A DNA stretch of 64,000 bases from Alicyclobacillus pomorum DSM 14955 (GTDB taxonomy: Bacteria; Bacillota; Bacilli; Alicyclobacillales; Alicyclobacillaceae). The position numbers and the translations under genes are program-made. Location of the stretch: the NCBI RefSeq assembly GCF_000472905.1, contig NZ_AXAR01000014.1, forward strand, positions 169 through 64,168, given 5' to 3'. Position 1 is the first letter of the stretch, and the number at the start of each line of letters is the position of its first letter. The notes below the pieces were generated by a model. The model was not told the origin of the DNA and did not search any database. It worked only from the letters and a program-made list of their open reading frames with translations. Positions 17,814-28,474 of the stretch are shown in pieces.

Positions 17814-18779
17814 TTACTGATTCGCCGTTGCTGACACAGACCAGTCGTGACTGCTCGAACCTTCCAAGAACCGCTCGACATCCATCGCTGCTTTACAGCC
17901 GCTGCCAGCCGCAGTAATGGCTTGGCGGTAGTGCGGATCCATGACGTCACCGCAGGCAAACACACCTTCCACGCTGGTTGCCGTGCTCACGCCGTCCGTC
18001 TTGATGTAGCCGACGTCGTCGAGATCAATTTGGCCCGCGAGAAACTTGGTGTTCGGGGAATGCCCGATGGCAATGAAAATACCTTCGGTCTCGAGGACGC
18101 GCGTTTCACCCGTCGCATTATCCTTGACTTCCAGGCCGCTCACCTTGTTCCCGTCAGACTTCACGGACACTGGCGTTACGTTCATCACCCATTTGATCTT
18201 CGGGTTGTTACGAGCGCGCTGCTGCATCACCTTGGAGGCGCGCAGCTCGTTGCGACGATGGACAATGGTGACCTCAGACGCGAACTTGGTGAGGAAGGTG
18301 GCTTCCTCCATCGCGGAGTCTCCGCCGCCCACCACGATGATCTTCTTGTTGCGGAAGAAGAAGCCGTCGCACGTAGCACACGTAGAAACGCCTCGCCCAA
18401 TCATCTCCGATTCTCCGGGGATGCCGAGCATCTTGGCGGAAGCGCCAGTGGAGATAATCAAGCTTTCTGCCTCAAACTGCTTGGTGTCGTCTACAGTGAC
18501 CTTGAACGGACGTTGGCTCAAGTCTACCGACGTCACCCAGCCAGCGACAAACTTGGCACCAAACTTCTCCGCCTGTTTGCGCATGTTGTCCATCAATTCC
18601 GGTCCCATGATGCCATCAGGGAATCCTGGGAAATTTTCTACTTCTGTAGTCAATGTCAACTGGCCGCCCGGTTCGTTGCCTTCCACAACGACGGGGTCCA
18701 GGTTCGCACGTGCTGCGTAAATGGCTGCCGTCAACCCGGCAGGGCCTGTACCGAGAATCATCACGCGGTGTTTTTCCAT
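17814..18779 (-). CDS. trxB: Thioredoxin reductase carried by the prkA element
   Basis: NADPH-dependent flavoenzyme that reduces thioredoxin. The 321 residues are intact and canonical: FAD site LGTGPAGLTAAIYAARA (8-24), EPGGQLTLTTEVENFPGFP, redox-active CATC (about 137-140), NADPH site GGGDSAMEEA and the C-terminal FACGDV. The ATG at 18779 follows AGAGG and overlaps the stop of the prkA read-through frame, so it can be translated from the prkA transcript. It also has a SigA-like promoter at 18845-18874. Finding trxB as cargo of a recombinase element is unusual; in Bacillus it lies near whiA-crh. Whether this is the only copy cannot be seen here. Confidence 0.94.
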   Translation of the reverse strand: MEKHRVMILGTGPAGLTAAIYAARANLDPVVVEGNEPGGQLTLTTEVENFPGFPDGIMGPELMDNMRKQAEKFGAKFVAGWVTSVDLSQRPFKVTVDDTKQFEAESLIISTGASAKMLGIPGESEMIGRGVSTCATCDGFFFRNKKIIVVGGGDSAMEEATFLTKFASEVTIVHRRNELRASKVMQQRARNNPKIKWVMNVTPVSVKSDGNKVSGLEVKDNATGETRVLETEGIFIAIGHSPNTKFLAGQIDLDDVGYIKTDGVSTATSVEGVFACGDVMDPHYRQAITAAGSGCKAAMDVERFLEGSSSHDWSVSATANQ

Positions 18780-18844
18780 GTCATCAACCTCTTTTCGGGA
18801 TGAGACTTCGCCTTTTTCGCCTTTATCGTACCACAGCCTGTCAA

Positions 18845-18874
18845 ATGATACCGAATCGGCATCACCTTTGTCAC
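18845..18874 (-). promoter_or_regulatory. SigA-type promoter for trxB overlapping the attachment half-site
   Basis: Minus strand -35 GTGACA (18869-18874) and -10 TATCAT (18845-18850), each one mismatch from consensus, are 18 bp apart. The -35 hexamer is part of the recombinase half-site. The leader to trxB would be about 60 nt. Confidence 0.6.
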
Positions 18875-18884
18875 AACCGCTTCA
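18869..18884. other. Right attachment site (element half-site plus core)
   Basis: Plus-strand TGTCACAACCGC (18869-18880) followed by core TTCA (18881-18884), then prkA codons. It is the mirror of the left site; joined in the excised circle, the two half-sites flank one core as an inverted repeat. Confidence 0.85.
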
Positions 18885-19747
18885 TCGGCGGAGATCAAAG
18901 CAAAACGACCTGCCTTGAAATTGCCCTCCTGCGTCAGACTGAGCAAGTGCCAAAGAAACTTTTCGTCGCATTTGAGCATCTCTTGAAATTCCATTAAACC
19001 GCGGTTGGCCTTGTTCAATTCGCCATCGAATCTGTAGGCGCGAGGGTCGGATTCGGAACCGTACTCAGTGATGGTGGAGAAGTCGATACTTCCTGTCAAA
19101 TCGGCGATGTCCTGCGACTTCGGATCTGATGGACTGAACGTGCCGATACCTACACGTTTTTCCTCCGACAGGACGATGCGCTCGACGGGGATATCCCCCA
19201 CGTTGCCGCCGTATTCCGTTTCCAACCTAAGCCTGCACGCCGGGCAGAGATTGCCCTCAATTTTGACGCCGTATTCCTGTTCAAATTCGGATCGTAACTC
19301 GGGTGGAATCAAATGCAGCGGCTCTTCGTGCATCGGGCATCCTTTGATGGCGTACAAAGCACCTTCAGGGGTGCGACTGAAGCGTTCTAGCCCTTGCTTC
19401 AACATGGTCACAATCGTCGACTTTCCGCCGCTGACCGGTCCCATGAGAAGCAAAATGCGCTTGCGGACTTCCAAGCGCCGCGCGGCTGCATGGAAGTATT
19501 CTTCCACCAAGCGCTCCAGCGCGCTGTCCAGACCGAAAATTTCTTTTTCGAAAAACTTGTAGTGTCTGTGCTCTTGATCATCGGTATCAATCCCGGCGGA
19601 TGCAATCATGTCGTAGATGCGGGCGTGTGCAGATTTTGCGACCCCAGGGTTGTCTTTCACTATCTCCAGATACTCGGTAAACGTGCCTTCCCAGCGCAAT
19701 CCTTCCTCTTCAGCACGAAAGGCGCTCAAGCGGTGGAGAAAACTCAT
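18881..19747 (-). CDS. prkA: PrkA serine protein kinase, 5' part of a split gene
   Basis: Codons 1-289 of PrkA, an AAA+ protein with protein-kinase or protease activity reported in Bacillus sporulation. It starts MSFLHRLSAFRAEEEGLRWEGTF at ATG 19747 after AAAGGGG. The P-loop GPVSGGKST lies near residue 110, followed by the zinc-like CxxC pair (CPMHEEPLHLIP, LCPACRLRLE) and FKAGRFALISADE, where family homology stops abruptly. In the present arrangement the frame continues with 40 unrelated codons to a stop at 18761. The other 343 codons are at 14661-15692; removal of the element restores the gene exactly. On the chromosome as sequenced PrkA would be non-functional. Confidence 0.95.
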
Positions 19748-20083
19748 GACAACATCCCCTTTCCATCGGGCCCATGCCCTGTCCGTTCGTAAACTGCTGC
19801 GGGTAGAGTCAGCCAAATCACTGGGGAATGGGCAGCGATTAATAGATGATATTCCCACAGTTCTTGGCCACATACCGTGTCCCGGCCATCTCGTCTTAAT
19901 AATTCAAATCTTTGCATCATCGGGCGTCGGGCATTCGCAGCGCATCCGTGATCCACGTCCTTCATGCACATGTTGTGGTTCCGGTGCCACGAATGACCCA
20001 CCTGAGATTCACTGCCCACGACAGGTGTACGTCACCTACCGATTACCTACAGGATATGCAAGAGATGCGTGGGATGTCCCCCG
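19748..20083. other. Intergenic region upstream of prkA
   Basis: This presumably contains the promoter of the prkA-yhbH-spoVR cluster on the minus strand. GAATATC at about 19850-19856 resembles a SigE -35 box, but the following -10 (CATTCCCC) is poor. No gene is supported. Confidence 0.35.
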
Positions 20084-20836
20084 TTATCGAAGTTGTGCGT
20101 CATGTAATTGCGTATTGACCCACTCCAGCGCGTTTGGAATTTGCCGCTGCCAGAACCCCCAGATGTGCGTACCCGGTGCTTCCTCGTAGCGTACCTTCGC
20201 CCCACGTATCCGCAGCAAGTCGCGCATCACTTGGTTCGCACGGTAGAAATCGTACAATCCGCTCGAAATCTCAACGGCGGTTTCCTGCTCTCCCACCACC
20301 ATGTACGCCGACAAGTCGCTGAGACTGGACCGCTCCTTGACGAGGGCGCGCACGTTTTCGTAAAACGCCCCGGAGAACAGCACCAGTTGATTGAACTTGT
20401 CTGGATGGTTCAGGTAAATGGAAAGCGTAGCTGCCGCCCCGAGTGAGATGCCGGCCATCAAACGCATCTCGGGCGTTCTCCCCACTGCGTAGTGCGATTC
20501 AACCAAGGGCACACATTCGTCCAACACAAATCGGCGGTACGCTTCATGTCTTGAGCCGTCCACTGAATAGTCTTCCGTGCGCGTAGATTTCTGCACCGCG
20601 ATGCCGACAATGACGATAGGCGACAGCCGCCCCTCCGCAATCAGCTGATTGGCGAGCGTAGCGATGCGTCCGTGCGTGAAAAATTCCAGCCCATCGTGGC
20701 AATACATGACAGGATACAGGCGATTTGGATTGTATTCTGGCGGAAGGTACACTTTTACGGTTCTTTCTTCAGACAAATGGGAACTGTATAGATTGTGGGC
20801 CTCAATTTTCCGTTTCGTGTAGTCTATGTCCGTCAT
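20084..20836 (-). CDS. Alpha/beta-hydrolase, enterochelin-esterase-like
   Basis: A 250-residue protein of the esterase D/Fes-type family. It has an N-terminal strand region (ERTVKVYLPPEYNPNRLYPVMYCHDGLEFF), the nucleophile elbow GISLGA (about residue 150), LVLFSGAFYENV and a C-terminal catalytic His region, APGTHIWGFWQRQIPNAL. Substrate is unknown; no siderophore genes are nearby. It has no signal peptide, so is probably cytoplasmic. It appears monocistronic. Confidence 0.82.
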   Translation of the reverse strand: MTDIDYTKRKIEAHNLYSSHLSEERTVKVYLPPEYNPNRLYPVMYCHDGLEFFTHGRIATLANQLIAEGRLSPIVIVGIAVQKSTRTEDYSVDGSRHEAYRRFVLDECVPLVESHYAVGRTPEMRLMAGISLGAAATLSIYLNHPDKFNQLVLFSGAFYENVRALVKERSSLSDLSAYMVVGEQETAVEISSGLYDFYRANQVMRDLLRIRGAKVRYEEAPGTHIWGFWQRQIPNALEWVNTQLHDAQLR

Positions 20837-21030
20837 TGTCAGCGCTCCTTACATCGTTTCTTTAGGAGGTTGTCCGAACCTGATGAATCAATACTGTTCC
20901 ATAGTTTTTTCATCTAATTATATAACAGATAGGCACTTTAAATTTATTGGATACGGCAATGAATAAAAAAGTGTATTATAATATGAACATGAACTGTACC
21001 AAATATCTTCACCCCCGAGGACATTCCTGA

Positions 21031-22176
<1,146 letters not shown>

Positions 22177-22178
22177 TC

Positions 22179-23159
22179 ATGGCACAAATGACAATGATTC
22201 AAGCGATTAACAACGCGCTTGACCTGGAACTGGCGCGCGATAAAAACGTGTACGTGTTCGGCGAAGACGTCGGCCAGAACGGCGGCGTGTTCCGCGCCAC
22301 AGACGGCTTGCAAAAGAAGCACGGCAAAGACCGTGTGTTCGACACGCCGCTGGCTGAGTCCGGGATTGCGGGCCTCGCCGTCGGCATGGCGATGCAAGGA
22401 TTGCGCCCGGTGGCTGAAATCCAATTCTTCGGCTTTGTGTTCGAAGCGATGGACGAAATCGCAGGTCAGGCGACGCGCATGCGCTACCGGACCAACGGCC
22501 GCTACACCTGTCCGATTGTCTTCCGGTCCCCGTTTGGCGGCGGTGTGAAGACGCCGGAAATGCACGCAGACAGCCTCGAGGGCCTGTTCCTGCAGACGCC
22601 AGGTTGCCGCGTGGTCATCCCATCCAACCCGTACGACGCGAAGGGACTCCTGATTTCCGCCATTCGCGATAACGATCCCGTCATTTTCCTGGAACACATG
22701 AAGCTCTACCGCTCCATGCGCATGGAGGTTCCAGACGAAGCGTACACGTTGCCCCTGGACAAAGCGAACGTGGTTCGTGAAGGAACGGACTTGACAGTGA
22801 TTGCTTACGGTGCGATGGTACACACGGCGCTCAAAGCAGCCGACGAACTGGAAAAGACCAAGGGCGTCAAAGCGGAAGTCATCGATTTGCGCAGCATCAA
22901 CCCGATTGACATCGACACGATTGTCGCTTCTATCAAGAAGACGCACCGCGCTGTGGTGGTTCAGGAAGCACAACGTTCCGCAGGTGCTGCGGCAGAAATC
23001 ATTGCGCAAATCAACGAACACGCCATCTACTACCTGGAAGGCCCTGTATTGCGCGTGACCCCACCAGACACCGTGTATCCGTTCGCAATGATTGAGGACG
23101 AATGGATTCCGACGCCGGAACGCGTGCTGTCAGGCATGAACAAAGCACTGAGCCTGTAA
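22179..23159 (+). CDS. pdhB: Pyruvate dehydrogenase E1 component, beta subunit
   Basis: Partner of PdhA in the E1 heterotetramer. The 326 residues start [18 protein letters not shown], then [38 protein letters not shown] and [20 protein letters not shown], the transketolase-like pyrimidine domain; the C-terminal domain has [16 protein letters not shown] and RAVVVQEA. It begins 3 nt after pdhA with GGAGG inside the pdhA tail. Confidence 0.95.
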   Translation: MAQMTMIQAINNALDLELARDKNVYVFGEDVGQNGGVFRATDGLQKKHGKDRVFDTPLAESGIAGLAVGMAMQGLRPVAEIQFFGFVFEAMDEIAGQATRMRYRTNGRYTCPIVFRSPFGGGVKTPEMHADSLEGLFLQTPGCRVVIPSNPYDAKGLLISAIRDNDPVIFLEHMKLYRSMRMEVPDEAYTLPLDKANVVREGTDLTVIAYGAMVHTALKAADELEKTKGVKAEVIDLRSINPIDIDTIVASIKKTHRAVVVQEAQRSAGAAAEIIAQINEHAIYYLEGPVLRVTPPDTVYPFAMIEDEWIPTPERVLSGMNKALSL

Positions 23160-23178
23160 TCTCTGGAGGTGAATCAAC

Positions 23179-24483
23179 ATGGCATTGTACGAATTCCGAC
23201 TGCCGGAACTCGGTGAAGGTCTGCATGAGGGTCGCATTGAAAAGTGGCTCGTCAAAGTGGGTGATATGGTCCAGGAAGACGACGCCATCGCTGAAGTCGA
23301 AAACGACAAGGCAATGGTTGAGCTGCCGAGCCCAGTCACCGGGAAAGTGGCAAAAATCCATGTGGAAGCGGGCAACACCGCGGTTGTCGGCGATGTGTTA
23401 GTGACGTTTGAAGTCGAAGGCGAAGGCAATGTGTCAGCAGATGCACAGTCGGCCGCGGCTGCTGCACCGGCGGAAACGAATCAAGCGGCGACACCAGCTG
23501 CACAGACCACGGCAGCTCCTGCGGCAGCGGCTCAGCCCGCAGCAGGCGCCAGTGTGTCCCACGCACGTGAAGTGCTGGCCACGCCCGGCGTACGTAAGTT
23601 TGCTCGCGAACAAGGCGTCGACATCACACAAGTTCAAGGAACAGGTCCGAACGGAAAGATTACGCGCGAAGATGTCGAAGCGTTCCTGAAGGGTGGCACA
23701 CAGGCTCCGGCAGATACCGCGCCTGCTGCTGAAACCAAGACGAGCACAGCCAAGGCAGGAACCGTTGCGGTCACTGGCGAAGAGGTTGAGGAGCGCGTGC
23801 CACTGCCTGGAATTCGGAAGATCATCGCACAGGCGATGGCAAGGTCCAAGTACACGGCACCGCACGTCACCGTCATGGACGAAGCGAACGTGACAGAACT
23901 GGTCAAGCTGCGCGCCGAAATCAAACCACTGGCTGCGGATCGTGGCGTAAAAATCACGTACTTGCCGTTCATCGTCAAAGCGATGGTCGCTGCACTGCGT
24001 GATTTCCCAGAACTGAATTCGTCGCTCGACGACGAACGCCAAGAACTTGTATACAAGCGGTACTTCCATATCGGCATCGCGACCGACACGGAACGCGGCT
24101 TAGTCGTGCCTGTCGTTCGCCATGCAGACAAGAAGAACATGTGGACCGTCGCGGCGGAAATCAACGACTTGGCAACGCGCGCACGGTCCAACAAGCTGAT
24201 GCCGAACGAGATGAAAGGCAGCACCATCTCCATTACCAACATCGGCTCTGCTGGCGGTATGTTCTTCACGCCTATCATCAACTATCCGGAAGTGGCAATT
24301 CTCGGCGTGGGTCGCATTACCGAACGGCCCATCATTCAAAACGGCGAGGTTGTCCCTGCTCATATGATGGCGTTGTCGCTCAGTTTTGACCACCGAGTCA
24401 TTGACGGTGCGCTCGCGCAAAACTTTATTAATCGACTGAAGAGGCTGCTTGAAAACCCGCGCCTGTTACTGATGGAGGTGTAA
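23179..24483 (+). CDS. pdhC: Dihydrolipoamide acetyltransferase E2
   Basis: Core of the pyruvate dehydrogenase complex, transferring acetyl to CoA. The 434 residues hold an N-terminal lipoyl domain with the lipoylated Lys in [10 protein letters not shown] (about residue 43), an Ala/Pro/Thr-rich hinge (about 90-130), the E3/E1-binding domain [20 protein letters not shown] (about 135-170), a second hinge and the catalytic domain ending in [15 protein letters not shown] with the active-site His. One lipoyl domain only. SD GGAGG precedes ATG 23179. Confidence 0.95.
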   Translation: MALYEFRLPELGEGLHEGRIEKWLVKVGDMVQEDDAIAEVENDKAMVELPSPVTGKVAKIHVEAGNTAVVGDVLVTFEVEGEGNVSADAQSAAAAAPAETNQAATPAAQTTAAPAAAAQPAAGASVSHAREVLATPGVRKFAREQGVDITQVQGTGPNGKITREDVEAFLKGGTQAPADTAPAAETKTSTAKAGTVAVTGEEVEERVPLPGIRKIIAQAMARSKYTAPHVTVMDEANVTELVKLRAEIKPLAADRGVKITYLPFIVKAMVAALRDFPELNSSLDDERQELVYKRYFHIGIATDTERGLVVPVVRHADKKNMWTVAAEINDLATRARSNKLMPNEMKGSTISITNIGSAGGMFFTPIINYPEVAILGVGRITERPIIQNGEVVPAHMMALSLSFDHRVIDGALAQNFINRLKRLLENPRLLLMEV

Positions 24484-24487
24484 TGGA

Positions 24488-25897
24488 ATGGTCGTAGGAG
24501 AATTTACCGAAGACATTGATGTACTTGTGATTGGTGCCGGCCCTGGTGGCTACGTGGCTGCCATCCGCGCAGCACAGCTCGGCCGTTCTGTGGTCGTTGT
24601 GGACAAGGCTGAGTTGGGCGGCGTTTGTTTGAACCGCGGTTGTATTCCATCGAAGGCGCTGATTTCCGCAGCTCACCACTATGAGGCTGCCAAAGACTCC
24701 CCGTTCCCGGGCATTGAAACGACTGCGAAACTCGACTTCGCGAAGGTTCAGGAATGGAAGCAAAGCGTTGTCAACAAAATGACCGGCGGCGTCAAAACGC
24801 TGCTGAAAGGCAACAACGTTCGCGTGGTCCAAGGCGAAGCCATCTTTACGTCGGCAAACGAAGTGCGCGTTTCCTCCGAGTATGATGGTCAGCGGTTCCG
24901 TTTCAAGGATTGCATCATCGCGACCGGATCTCGCCCCATTGAACTGAAGGCCCTTCCGTTCGGCAGGCGCGTGCTCTCGTCCACCGAAGCGCTCGCACTC
25001 GACCACGTGCCGGAAAGCCTGGTCGTCGTCGGCGGCGGTTACATCGGCGTCGAACTCGGCCAGACGTACGCGAAGTTTGGTTCGAAGGTGACCATCATTG
25101 AAGGCACCAACGCGATTCTGCCGCTGTTCGATGAGCAACTGACGCGTCTCGTGACGCGCAACCTGAAGAAGTACAACGTCGACGTGTTTACCAACGCCCT
25201 GGCTCAGTCGGTCGAAGAAACCGACAAGGATATTACCCTCACGTTCAAGGTCGGCGACGAAGAAAAGAAGGTCACCGCCGAATACGTACTCGTTACCGTG
25301 GGACGCCGTCCGAACACGGACGAACTCGGACTCGAGTCGATTGGCGTAAAGATGACCGACCGCGGCCTCATCGAAGTCGACGCTCAGTGTCGGACAAGCG
25401 TACCGCACATCTACGCCATCGGCGACATTGTGCCAGGCGCAGCGCTCGCGCACAAGGCGTCGTATGAGGGTAAGGTGGCTGCAGAAGCCATCGCCGGCCA
25501 AGCAAGCGCAGTAGACTACCGGTGCATTCCGTCCGTGGTCTTCTCCGATCCGGAGATTGCTTCGGTGGGTCTGTCCGAGAAGGAAGCCAAGGAACAGTAC
25601 GGCGACATCGCGGTTGGCCGCTTCCCGTACGCTGCAAATGGCCGCGCCGTCGCGCTCAATGCAGACGCAGGCTTCGTTCGACTGATTGCGGAGAAATCCA
25701 CTGGCGTCCTCGTCGGCGCACAAGTCATTGGTACCGAGGCATCGAACTTGATTGCCGAACTCGGACTCGCTATTGAAATGAGTGCAACGCTGGAAGACAT
25801 CGCCCTGACGATTCACGCTCACCCGACCCTGAGTGAAATGGTGATGGAAGCGTCCGAGGTGGCGCTGGGATCTCCAATTCACATTGTGTCGAAGTAA
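24488..25897 (+). CDS. lpd: Dihydrolipoyl dehydrogenase E3
   Basis: Reoxidises the dihydrolipoyl arm of E2, reducing NAD+. The 469 residues contain FAD site [19 protein letters not shown], the redox disulfide [15 protein letters not shown] (about 45-59), NAD site [20 protein letters not shown] and the active-site His-Glu pair in [14 protein letters not shown]. It begins 4 nt after pdhC. A strong terminator follows, so this closes the operon. Confidence 0.96.
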   Translation: MVVGEFTEDIDVLVIGAGPGGYVAAIRAAQLGRSVVVVDKAELGGVCLNRGCIPSKALISAAHHYEAAKDSPFPGIETTAKLDFAKVQEWKQSVVNKMTGGVKTLLKGNNVRVVQGEAIFTSANEVRVSSEYDGQRFRFKDCIIATGSRPIELKALPFGRRVLSSTEALALDHVPESLVVVGGGYIGVELGQTYAKFGSKVTIIEGTNAILPLFDEQLTRLVTRNLKKYNVDVFTNALAQSVEETDKDITLTFKVGDEEKKVTAEYVLVTVGRRPNTDELGLESIGVKMTDRGLIEVDAQCRTSVPHIYAIGDIVPGAALAHKASYEGKVAAEAIAGQASAVDYRCIPSVVFSDPEIASVGLSEKEAKEQYGDIAVGRFPYAANGRAVALNADAGFVRLIAEKSTGVLVGAQVIGTEASNLIAELGLAIEMSATLEDIALTIHAHPTLSEMVMEASEVALGSPIHIVSK

Positions 25898-25949
25898 GAG
25901 AACCTGGCATCGGCTTGTCGCTCTCACACGGAGCGCGGCATGCCGAATG

Positions 25950-25984
25950 AAAAAACCCGAGGGGTCATCCCCTCGGGTTTTTTC
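25950..25984. terminator. Bidirectional terminator between lpd and the HAD gene
   Basis: CCCGAGGGG and CCCCTCGGG (9 bp, loop TCAT) are flanked by AAAAAA on the left and TTTTTT on the right, so the hairpin works on both strands. Confidence 0.95.
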
Positions 25985-25988
25985 ATGT

Positions 25989-26708
25989 CTACCGAATCGA
26001 CGGCAGTCGTTCCACAAAACGCAAGGCGTCTTCGAGCGAGCCCTCGTACGTGAACTCCATATGACCTACACCGCGGTCAATCACATCATCATTCACGAGA
26101 AACGTCTGCATCCCCAGTTTTCCGGCAACGCCATCTTCCTGAACGTCATTGCCAAACATCATGCACTCAAACGGCGAGAGGTTGAGGATATCCATGATTT
26201 CAACGTAGTACTTGGGATTGGGCTTGCAGAAATGCATATCTTCCATCGTGGTGACCAGTTCAAACGGAATGTCGTCAATGCCGGCCCAGCGCATCCGGTG
26301 TTCCACTGCCACTCGGGGGAAAATCGGGTTGGTGGCCAGGACCAGCTTGTACCCTTTGTCGTGCGCCGTTCGACATATTTCCCGAGAAATCCCCGTCGGT
26401 TTTGTCAGATTCCGGAGATTCGCAAACGCAGTTTCATAAAACGAGTCGAAAACCGGCCATACCTGGGACTCGTCTAAACCCGTATGCGCAAAAAACGACG
26501 TCCGAAATGCCTCCAAGTTGGTGACCTCGGGATCTTCGTTCTGCACCATGTCCTCCGTCGCGCGAAGAATTTGCTCCGTAATCTTTGTGGGATCCACCAC
26601 ATGCGCAACATGAGGAACCAAGGCTTGGAAATACCCTTTCATGAATGGGTCCAGCTCCAACGGCAACAGCGTGCCATCAAGGTCAAACAACAGCGCACGC
26701 AACGTCAT
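25989..26708 (-). CDS. HAD-superfamily hydrolase
   Basis: A 239-residue haloacid dehalogenase-like phosphatase. Motif I LLFDLDGTLLP (residues 5-15) with the nucleophile Asp, motif II KLVLATNP (about 118), the motif III lysine in HFCKPNPKYY, and motif IV MMFGNDVQEDG are all visible, with a helical cap between I and II. ATG 26708 follows AAAGGAG. Substrate unknown; no operon partner evident. Confidence 0.88.
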   Translation of the reverse strand: MTLRALLFDLDGTLLPLELDPFMKGYFQALVPHVAHVVDPTKITEQILRATEDMVQNEDPEVTNLEAFRTSFFAHTGLDESQVWPVFDSFYETAFANLRNLTKPTGISREICRTAHDKGYKLVLATNPIFPRVAVEHRMRWAGIDDIPFELVTTMEDMHFCKPNPKYYVEIMDILNLSPFECMMFGNDVQEDGVAGKLGMQTFLVNDDVIDRGVGHMEFTYEGSLEDALRFVERLPSIR

Positions 26709-26756
26709 CGGGCAGACACTCCTTTCGATTGATATCACGCGGGGACGTGCAACGCC

Positions 26757-27239
26757 CTAGATCAGCCCCGGAAACCCGACCTGGCGCAACGCTTCAAAGA
26801 CGACAATCGCAACCGCGTTAGACAGGTTTAAAGATCTGGCGTCAGAACGTATGGGAATTCGAATCACCTGCTCTGGAAAACGGCGCAGGAGTTCCTCTGG
26901 GAGACCTTTGGTTTCCTTGCCAAATACGAGAAAATCATCCGGTTGGTACTCGACATCCGTGTACCGTTTTTTGCCTTTGGTCGACGCATAAAAAAAGCGT
27001 CCGTTCGGATGCTTGTCCCACACTTCTTCAATCGAATCGTGATAGCGAATGTCGAGCAGGTGCCAATAGTCTAACCCCGCGCGTTTGAGGTGCCTGTCGT
27101 CGGTAGAGAAGCCCAGTGGGCGAACCAAGTGCAGCACGCAGCCAGTCGCGGCGCAGGTTCTCGAGATATTCCCGGTGTTTGCCGGAATCTCCGGTTCTAC
27201 AAGTACAATATGCACAGTCCAGTCGCTCCTCATATCCAT
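26757..27239 (-). CDS. trmL: tRNA (cytidine/uridine-34 2'-O)-methyltransferase
   Basis: SPOUT methyltransferase that 2'-O-methylates the wobble nucleotide of leucine tRNAs. The 160-residue protein has N-terminal VLVEPEIPANTGNISRTCAA, the knot motifs DFLVFGKETKGLPEELL and IPIRSDARSLNLSNAVAIVVFEA, and the family length. ATG at 27239; the next Met two codons later is an alternative start. Confidence 0.93.
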   Translation of the reverse strand: MDMRSDWTVHIVLVEPEIPANTGNISRTCAATGCVLHLVRPLGFSTDDRHLKRAGLDYWHLLDIRYHDSIEEVWDKHPNGRFFYASTKGKKRYTDVEYQPDDFLVFGKETKGLPEELLRRFPEQVIRIPIRSDARSLNLSNAVAIVVFEALRQVGFPGLI

Positions 27240-27327
27240 GCTGACATTGAAAGTGTATCACAACCGTGACGTTGCGCGAATGGTAGCACGTAGCATGGCC
27301 TGGCGATACCGGACTGGCAGCATACGT

Positions 27328-28308
27328 TCAACAGAACTTGTCAGGGAGATGAAGGAATTGGTAGCGCGTACGCGAGGTCCACGCGCGACTGTCGCGATAC
27401 AAGTAGTGACGATGGTAGCTGGAATCAGTATGGGCGTTGACGAGTGGGTTGCCCGCACTGTCAAAGTCTGCAACGAAGGTCGCATGATGGTACCGACCAT
27501 TGCCTCTCCAGTCGTAAAAAATGACGTCGCCAATCTTCAACTCCTTCGGGTCTCGGACGACGGTCGCCCCTATCTTGCCTGTCAAAAACAGGTACAACGC
27601 GTGTGTGGTCGTCCAACTGTAACTCCACCCTTCTGAAGACTTGTGCGCACCAAACCGGTACCACCACCCCGTCCTTCGATTCCCTTGCCCTTGCATCGGC
27701 ATGCGACCAGCAAACAGGCACTGCGAGATGAAACTGGTGCAGTCGTCGGCCAGTTTCGGGAAATCAGGGTTCCACCCATCCCACCACAGTTCTGCGTAGC
27801 GAAGTGCCCGAACGCGGTCATATGACACACACGCCTTTCGTCCCGTCAGGTCCAGGTGAGTCGGTTCTGGATGAACAGCGGGCGTAAAATCTGCGCCCGT
27901 GTCTGGCACAGGGTGGCTTTCACTGGACTCCCTGGCACTGGCCAAAATCCAGGCCCCGCCCCGGTACAGCCACTTCTGATGGTGTTGAATGACGCGGGAT
28001 TCCACGCCGTAGTCGTTTCCGTCCGAATAGACCCAGGTCACGCGTTCGTCGACGCGCACTTTTTCGACGCCACCCAGATCCAGCGCGTCGAGTCGGCGAA
28101 TGGCCACTTTAGAGTGTGTGCGAAGCAGTCGACTGCGTCGGTGCTGCATGGATCTGACCTTCGCCTCGATGTTCGCACCCAGTTCACGGGCCCACTTCGC
28201 CCCATGAAGGGATCCGCCTGCCCGCAACAAAGCCTCGACATCTCCGGTGACCCACACCTGGTTCTTCGCCTCAAAGTAAGAACGAATCGCATTTATGCAG
28301 GATTCCAC
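27328..28308 (-). CDS. Amidase-domain protein
   Basis: The C-terminal half (about 165-326) is a papain-like amidase domain: DRVRALRYAELWWDGWNP, the catalytic Cys in DDCTSFISQ, SWTTTHALYLFL and the His region GRYHHATFVAD, followed by HTDSSYHRHY. The N-terminal half is Arg-rich and unrecognised (SYFEAKNQVWVTG, RRSRLLRTHSKVAI). No signal peptide is seen. Similar proteins occur in spore formers; a role in the spore or envelope is only inferred. The start codon is uncertain. Confidence 0.8.
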   Translation of the reverse strand: MESCINAIRSYFEAKNQVWVTGDVEALLRAGGSLHGAKWARELGANIEAKVRSMQHRRSRLLRTHSKVAIRRLDALDLGGVEKVRVDERVTWVYSDGNDYGVESRVIQHHQKWLYRGGAWILASARESSESHPVPDTGADFTPAVHPEPTHLDLTGRKACVSYDRVRALRYAELWWDGWNPDFPKLADDCTSFISQCLFAGRMPMQGQGNRRTGWWYRFGAHKSSEGWSYSWTTTHALYLFLTGKIGATVVRDPKELKIGDVIFYDWRGNGRYHHATFVADFDSAGNPLVNAHTDSSYHRHYLYRDSRAWTSRTRYQFLHLPDKFC

Positions 28309-28474
28309 CGTACCACTCCCTCACATTCGCCCATTCACCTTTAAGGTATGAAACACGACATCCGACGTGACAACCAACGCGGGCAATTGCCGAGATGACT
28401 GTGCATACAGGTTGTGGTATACTACCGCTCGGAACATCGTTCCGTTTGGCGGGACACCATCAGGAGGGCTCACT

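Larger units (their letters stand above)
15693..18884. mobile_element. prkA intervening element (3,188-bp unit) with serine recombinase
   Basis: The element separates codons 289 and 290 of prkA. Its repeat unit, core to core, is 3,188 bp, not a multiple of three, so reading through gives 40 foreign codons and a stop (18761). Both ends carry TTCA in the same orientation, so recombination between them would excise a circle and leave GCC GAT GAA | ATG ATT GTG in frame. Contents from left: a 69-codon unknown ORF (minus), a large serine recombinase (plus) and trxB (minus). Architecture and host gene class parallel sigK/skin and other sporulation-gene intervening elements. Developmental excision is inferred, not shown. 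Confidence 0.92.

Noticed and set aside
18761-18880. The 40 codons that extend the prkA 5' part as a genuine short PrkA isoform
   Set aside because: They match no PrkA sequence, arise from element DNA, and the protein would lack the C-terminal half; treated as read-through.
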